Source: Kitagawia praeruptora (taxonomy: Eukaryota > Streptophyta > Magnoliopsida > Apiales > Apiaceae). From it: 64,000 nucleotides of DNA. How positions within the stretch are numbered: the first letter of the stretch is position 1; each line of letters opens with the position of its first letter. The notes under the pieces were generated by a model. The model searched no databases, was not told where the DNA came from, and was given only the letters and a program-made list of their open reading frames with translations. The stretch is taken from NCBI GenBank assembly GCA_037693485.1, contig CM075354.1, forward strand, positions 158,249,501-158,313,500. Reading direction: 5' to 3'. The position numbers and the translations under genes are program-made. This document shows positions 58,213-64,000 of this stretch, piece by piece.

Positions 58213-61200
58213 TGTGACACCCCCCAAATCCGGGGTCAGAAGATTTGGTTGTCACGCAAAAATCCTCAAAATAAAACATCTGGTTAATAATAATCACTCA
58301 CTTGTGATTGTCCAACACTGGAAATATAACATCTGTGACCCCAACATACCAAGATCTTTTAAGGTTATAGGGCTAGAAACAAGAATCCAAATTCCATTAA
58401 ATAGAAAGTATTCATTCTTTACAACATTCTCTTTGATCAAAACTTAAACCACTGGTGTAACTTCGATAAAAAGTACGCCAGGCCAACTAGACTGTACATA
58501 ATAATAATAAATATTAGAACTCAATTATATAAAATAAATCTTACTCTAAATCCAGACATCCTGAGCCAAGTCATCTTCGAAATAGCATCACGCCTCTTCT
58601 CTTTCTGAAATGTGCGGATACGTCTCGCCAAACTACCTTACTGAAATGTTAGGATTTACAACAGCAAGTATGAGCGAAAGAAATGCTCAGCAAGCGTATA
58701 AAAATTTTGATATAAAACCAGGATAAGTGGGGCATAAAATCAACTAAAATGTAAAACAGTTTATAGAGAAACTGAATCAACAACTGTGATATAATTCAAA
58801 TCATAACTGAAATCATTTGGCATGTCATAAAAATGAATCATCTGCCAATTCACAATATATAATAGCCATTCTGGCGATATGGATTGGATATATATAAAAA
58901 AACAAAACCCATTGCCCCCTGATCAGGTTCAAAAGCAATGGGACCCTTTATACTACCACCGGTACATTTCTATACCGGTGTGTATAACCCGGATTTCATT
59001 GAGGGTACCAAAATAGGCAAGTAATGTTAGCCTATAGGAAGATGGAATGGTTACCATATCCTCCTTAAATATTGCTGGACCATGACAGCAACCATGGCCT
59101 CCTACGCTTTATCAGTTTCCAATAAATATTGCTGGACCATGACATCAACCATGGCCTCCTACGCTTTACATTTTGCTGGACCATGACAGCAACCATGGCC
59201 TCCTACGCTTTACCATTTTCCAATCCAATAGAGCAATTTCCGAATTCAACAGGAAATGCTTAGTTTCACATACAGTTCACATCCCTATTATTTACTACGA
59301 TAATAAGGATATGAAGAGTTTATCTTAAACAATTTCCCCACATCAGGATACCAATATCAAGCAACTGAGTTCGCACAAAAATATTTAAGAATCACAAATA
59401 GCTCTGAACAATAGCTATTCGTCATGATATGAATCAATGAAATATAAAATAAATAGTGTTTAAGATGAAAAAGAAAATACTTGCCTCTGGTCTTCAGCTA
59501 TTGCGCAAAGTCGAGGTAACCCGTCTACCTTCTTCTTCTATCTTACGTCATCATGTCCTCTGTTGATCATTCGCTGGTTTACGCTTCAGCGGTTGCCACG
59601 AGTCTGATCCGTCGATATCGAGCCTGCGCGTCTACAATATCTCTGCCAGAAGAAAATACTTGGAAATGTCCCCTTTGAACATAGACGTTTTCCCGGTGTT
59701 AAAACACCTCACAAGTAAACCAGCAATTCCACAAACAATACTTTCATATCCAAACTTCTTTATTACAATCCACAAACAATACTGCATCCATCTCCAACCT
59801 TCTTCATAACCCACAAAGAATATTGCATCTATCTCCAACCTCCTTGATTAGACATCTACTTATCTCTGTTGACCAACCTAAGTCAATATTCAACAATTAA
59901 TCCTTGCGAAAATAAACGATATCACCATCGTTGCCAGTAAATCAAATATATACCGGTCACAACTCAATTTATAACCTAACCCTTGATACTTAATACCTTA
60001 ATAATTCACATTGCACGTAAAGAGACTCAATAAGTAGATCACATAATCACATAGCACGTAATTCACATAGCAGATACGACTCACAAATAAAAGAGCACTC
60101 AAAGTATTTTTAGAATATTTAAAAATATTTTAAAAGCACTTAAAAGAATTTTAAAAGATTTAAATAACTCTTCTTGAATCAAAAACGTTTGCTAATAAAC
60201 CCTCCGGGTAATTATTGGATCTCCAAAATATTTTAACAAATATTTAATCCGGGTTTATAAATAATTTTATAATTTTAAAACTATTTTTATCGCTCCCGGA
60301 TTATTTTTAGAATTTTAAAACAATTTCTTTCTATTTTAAATCACTTTTAAACAGAAAATTGGTTAATAATCCTAAATAAATTAATTAGAATCAAGTAATA
60401 ATTAATTAATAAAATTATATAATAAATAATTACATTTATTAGATAATCAAATTAATTAAATCATTATTTGAGATTAATTAATATAATTAAAAGTATTTAA
60501 TTCTTAATTATTTTTGAATTAAAAACAAATAAATAAAGAAATAAAGAAATAATTAAAATAGAATTCAGAAATAAATTCTTGATTTATCAAACATTTTCAG
60601 AAAATAATATTTCTGAAATTTATAATTAAATTCAGAATTATAAAGTAATTAAAAGTAAATAAAAGTAAATAAAATTAAATAAAAGTAAATAAAAGTAAAA
60701 CTAATTAGTAAAAAGTAAAAATCAATTCTCAAAATCATTTTTCAGAAAAGGGTTAACATATTTTAGGATCAAACAGGTACTATTCATCACCATCTACGTT
60801 GTTCTTCGTATGAATGCTCGAAGAACAACCACCACCTTCAATGGCAGTTCCCAGAATCCTGCGACCGGAAAAATATTCCGACGAACTCCGGCAACCTTAA
60901 AAACGTACCATTTGCTACGGTTTAAGGCTCCAACTCGTTCCAAATCACCTCCTAAACTTAACTATACCATTCATTCCAACCCAGAATCAACCGAATCAAA
61001 AATCCGGCCAAACCCGATTAAATTCCGGCGACCTTCAAAGAATTATCCGGTCAAAATTCGTTTTCACTCATTTCTCAACCAAATCAAACGTTCTATATAC
61101 CAAATCAAAGCCCAGGAGTTCAATGACTCATATCAATCATCCAAAACATCAAACAATCATCAAGAAATCCGGAAAATTGAAAATTACATCTCACCCCCAA

Positions 61201-62072
61201 ATTTTCGATTTCGAGTTTTAAGCTATTAAAAATCAAACAAAAATTATCAACATGATCCTGAGATTGTATACAATCTATAGACACTAACCACATCAAGAAC
61301 AAATCATCCTACAATCCACAATAAATTAGAGAAAATTCGAATATTAAACTAAAATTATAAATTTTTGATTCAAGCAATTTAGGATGTTAAAACACACATA
61401 AACATGTAGTAGAGATCAAGAGCTTCAGTTTGGTTACCCATATGAACAATTTGGATGCCGGAAACACTGTCAAAAGTGTGTTTGATCTCCAAGAACACCA
61501 AGAACAATATTCAAAGAATTTTCCAGAAAATAAAATCAAAAATCTGATTTTTGATTAATTTTAACAATTAAAAATAAAATTCTGCTATTTATATAAATCT
61601 GAAAATTAATACCCCAAAAATATTTTTAACCCCTAATTAAAATTATTAAGCCCTAAAAATAATTTTTATGGGATAAAATGTAAAATTTTTATTTTTAAAC
61701 AAATACAATATATATGTCAAAATTTTCCAAAAATTATGAACATTACAAAAATTACAAAATAATGCATCTTTAAATATCCTATCATTATATAAAAATAATT
61801 TTATCAAAAACAAGGCTTCAGATTCAGTATAGGGGCTGGATCCGGAAATTAAAACGCGAAATAATTGTATTCTAAAAATATAAAAATTACAGAAAAATAG
61901 AATAAAATATTCTATAATACACAGAAGTCACATAACACGTATAAGATAATTTTCCTATTTAATAAAAATCATAACGCGTTTAAATGCATTAAAAATAAAC
62001 TAACACACATTAAAATCAACTAAAAATATATTTAAATATAATAAATTACACGTAATTTTTCGGGTCGTTACA
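58213..62072 (-). mobile_element. LTR copy 3 (3,860 bp)
   Basis: Shares with copy 2 several bases that differ from copy 1 (for example ACCGGTAC for ACCAGTAC, TTACAATCC for TTATAATCC, AGATCAC for AGACCAC). It also has private changes, such as AAATTAAATA inside the 10-bp repeat and CCGGTG for CCCGTG near 58977. Confidence 0.88.
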
Positions 62073-63411
62073 TTCTTCCCCCCTTATAAGGATTCCGTCC
62101 TCGGAATCAACTAAGGCAACTAGTAGGGTTCCTTAACTCCTCATCATCAACACTTACTTTACAAAACTTGGGATAGTGCTCCTTCGTAAACAACTTCTCC
62201 AAAATCTCAGTTCAATTATAGGGTCTCTATCTGACACAGTTATCATTGGAGTCTTACAACACATCATTATTCGTTTCAAATATGGCTCGACCAACTTTCC
62301 ATTAACATAATATCCTTGATAGAGAGAGAGAGAGAGAGAGAACTGATTCCATTGATATGTCACTGATATTCTAATCATTTTAGGACTCGTTCTTACTCTT
62401 GGCGATTCCGTTGCGAATCTAACTTCTATCTGCGAATTGCGCTTATCCTGACCTGATTGGCATACCCTTGAAATTCAATAGAGATAACAAGAATCATGAA
62501 ATTTTGAAGAAAACGGATTCCATATCATAGCAAATGTTCCACAATTGTGGTTATGAATAAAGCAACTTGATTTGAAATGAAAGAATAACTGAGAGATCAA
62601 TATGATCACATGAACCCGACGTTGCGTGTCTTAGCTCCGACATTTACAAATAAAGGTGGCCAGCCTTCTTGTAATACACAACACACCAGTGATGGCGTCC
62701 CATCCAACTTCTATCACACAGACAGATATACCTGGTGTCCCCTATAAATAGGTTGTTCGTCTCAGTAGGATTAGAGAAATATGAAAGGAATTCCAAATTT
62801 GTTATTTTCCGAAAAGAAGAACCAGGAAGAAAGTACCGAACAAGTGGTACTATATTGCAAATAAGGTTATTAATCATTGGAGAAAACAAAAAGTTGAAAG
62901 TCTCATAAATTTAAAAATAGGTTTCATAGTAACCACTGAAACAATTGAGATTCAAAATGGAGATTGAACACAAGTATCAAAATGTCACTGTTTAGAATAG
63001 GAGATATATCTTTTAACGAATACCTCTTTAAGAGGGATATCAAAATAATTCATAGAAAGAAAAGGTATTGCCAAGGTCACTACTTATGCCTTCTTTGCCA
63101 ATTCCTTCGATAGCTCGTCATTCGAATTTAAGCTTCTTCCGTTCCACGTTTTAAGAATATCGATATCGTATGTCATCGTCAACTCGTAATAATCTCTGAA
63201 GATTCCACAGTAGACATCTCCATTCGCCAGGCGATCTATCCAGTTCAGCACAACTATCTCAAACGAGTACTCCAATCTTAACTTACTAATTGGTACTATA
63301 TCCAATAGTCCAACAGGAACTCTACATGAGCTCTGACGTTCCTTACTTAGCTATACACACTCCTACACACTCTCGTTTCTAGTTTACTATAACCTCAGCT
63401 CTGATACCAAC
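62073..63411 (-). mobile_element. Internal region 3 (1,339 bp)
   Basis: Two bases longer than the others through one more GA in the run near 62325. Polypurine tract and PBS are intact; non-coding. Confidence 0.85.
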
Positions 63412-64000
63412 TGTGACACCCCCCAAATCCGGGGTCAGAAGATTTGGTTGTCACGCAAAAATCCTCAAAATAAAACATCTGGTTAATAATAATCACTCAC
63501 TTGTGATTGTCCAACACTGGAAATATAACATCTGTGACCCCAACATACCAAGATCTTTTAAGGTTATAGGGCTAGAAACAAGAATCCAAATTCCATTAAA
63601 TAGAAAGTATTCATTCTTTACAACATTCTCTTTGATCAAAACTTAAACCACTGGTGTAACTTCGATAAAAAGTACGCCAGGCCAACTAGACTGTACATAA
63701 TAATAATAAATATTAGAACTCAATTATATAAAATAAATCTTACTCTAAATCCAGACATCCTGAGCCAAGTCATCTTCGAAATAGCATCACGCCTCTTCTC
63801 TTTCTGAAATGTGCGGATACGTCTCGCCAAACTACCTTACTGAAATGCTAGGATTTACAACAGCAAGTATGAGCGAAAGAAATGCTCAGCAAGCGTATAA
63901 AAATTTTGATATAAAACCAGGATAAGTGGGGCATAAAATCAACTAAAATGTAAAACAGTTTATAGAGAAACTGAATCAACAACTGTGATATAATTCAAAT
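63412..64000 (-). mobile_element. LTR copy 4 (cut by window end)
   Basis: The first 589 bp match the start of the other LTRs, with one clear private change (TGAAATGCTAGG). The array goes on beyond the window. Confidence 0.88.

Overview
The window is plant nuclear DNA. It carries intron-split genes for plant-specific families: an AMT2 ammonium transporter, GRAS factors, a plastid-type ferritin with an extension peptide, DUF538 and DUF688 proteins. It also has a nuclear tRNA-Ser, Stowaway MITEs and LTR retrotransposons in AT-rich intergenic DNA. A dicot, perhaps an asterid, fits the protein sequences; the species is not identifiable from sequence alone.

Layout. 0-1 kb: the 3' end of a Helitron, then a small foldback element with 9-bp target duplications. 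1.1-2.5 kb (+): a BAG co-chaperone gene. 2.9-5.9 kb (-): AMT2-type ammonium transporter. 6.2-6.9 kb: two Stowaway MITEs. 7.9-8.1 kb (+): a possible truncated ATL-like membrane protein. 9.1-9.9 kb: a large Mutator-like foldback element. 10.5-11.2 kb (+): a DUF688 protein. 12.3-14.0 kb (-) and 17.2-18.8 kb (+): two divergent NSP2-like GRAS regulators. 19.7-25.3 kb (-): ubiquitin-activating enzyme E1. 26.0 kb (-): tRNA-Ser(CGA). 26.5-28.0 kb: a probable non-autonomous Helitron. 30.0 kb: a SINE-like piece. 30.4-31.4 kb (-): a six-pass membrane protein. 31.9-32.2 kb: a 5'-truncated LINE with poly(A) and target duplications. 33.4-33.9 kb (+): a two-exon 88-residue gene. 34.4-36.75 kb (-): ferritin in eight exons. 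38.4-44.0 kb (-): a DUF538 gene whose first intron (4.5 kb) holds a decayed Ty3/gypsy gag-protease fragment in antisense. 44.3-47.0 kb: a nest of Stowaway, Mutator-like and other foldback elements. 47.8-64.0 kb: a tandem array LTR-int-LTR-int-LTR-int-LTR of one non-autonomous LTR retrotransposon with about 3.86-kb LTRs and only about 1.34 kb of internal DNA, running off the right edge.

The genes do not form a pathway. Several touch nutrient handling or protein turnover (ammonium uptake, iron storage, ubiquitin activation, Hsp70 co-chaperone). The two GRAS paralogues resemble the NSP2 regulators of symbiosis and strigolactone synthesis. The most unusual content is structural: the shared-LTR tandem array, several foldback elements with exact 9-10 bp target duplications, two GC-AG introns in conserved genes, and a gene stretched across a retrotransposon-bearing intron.
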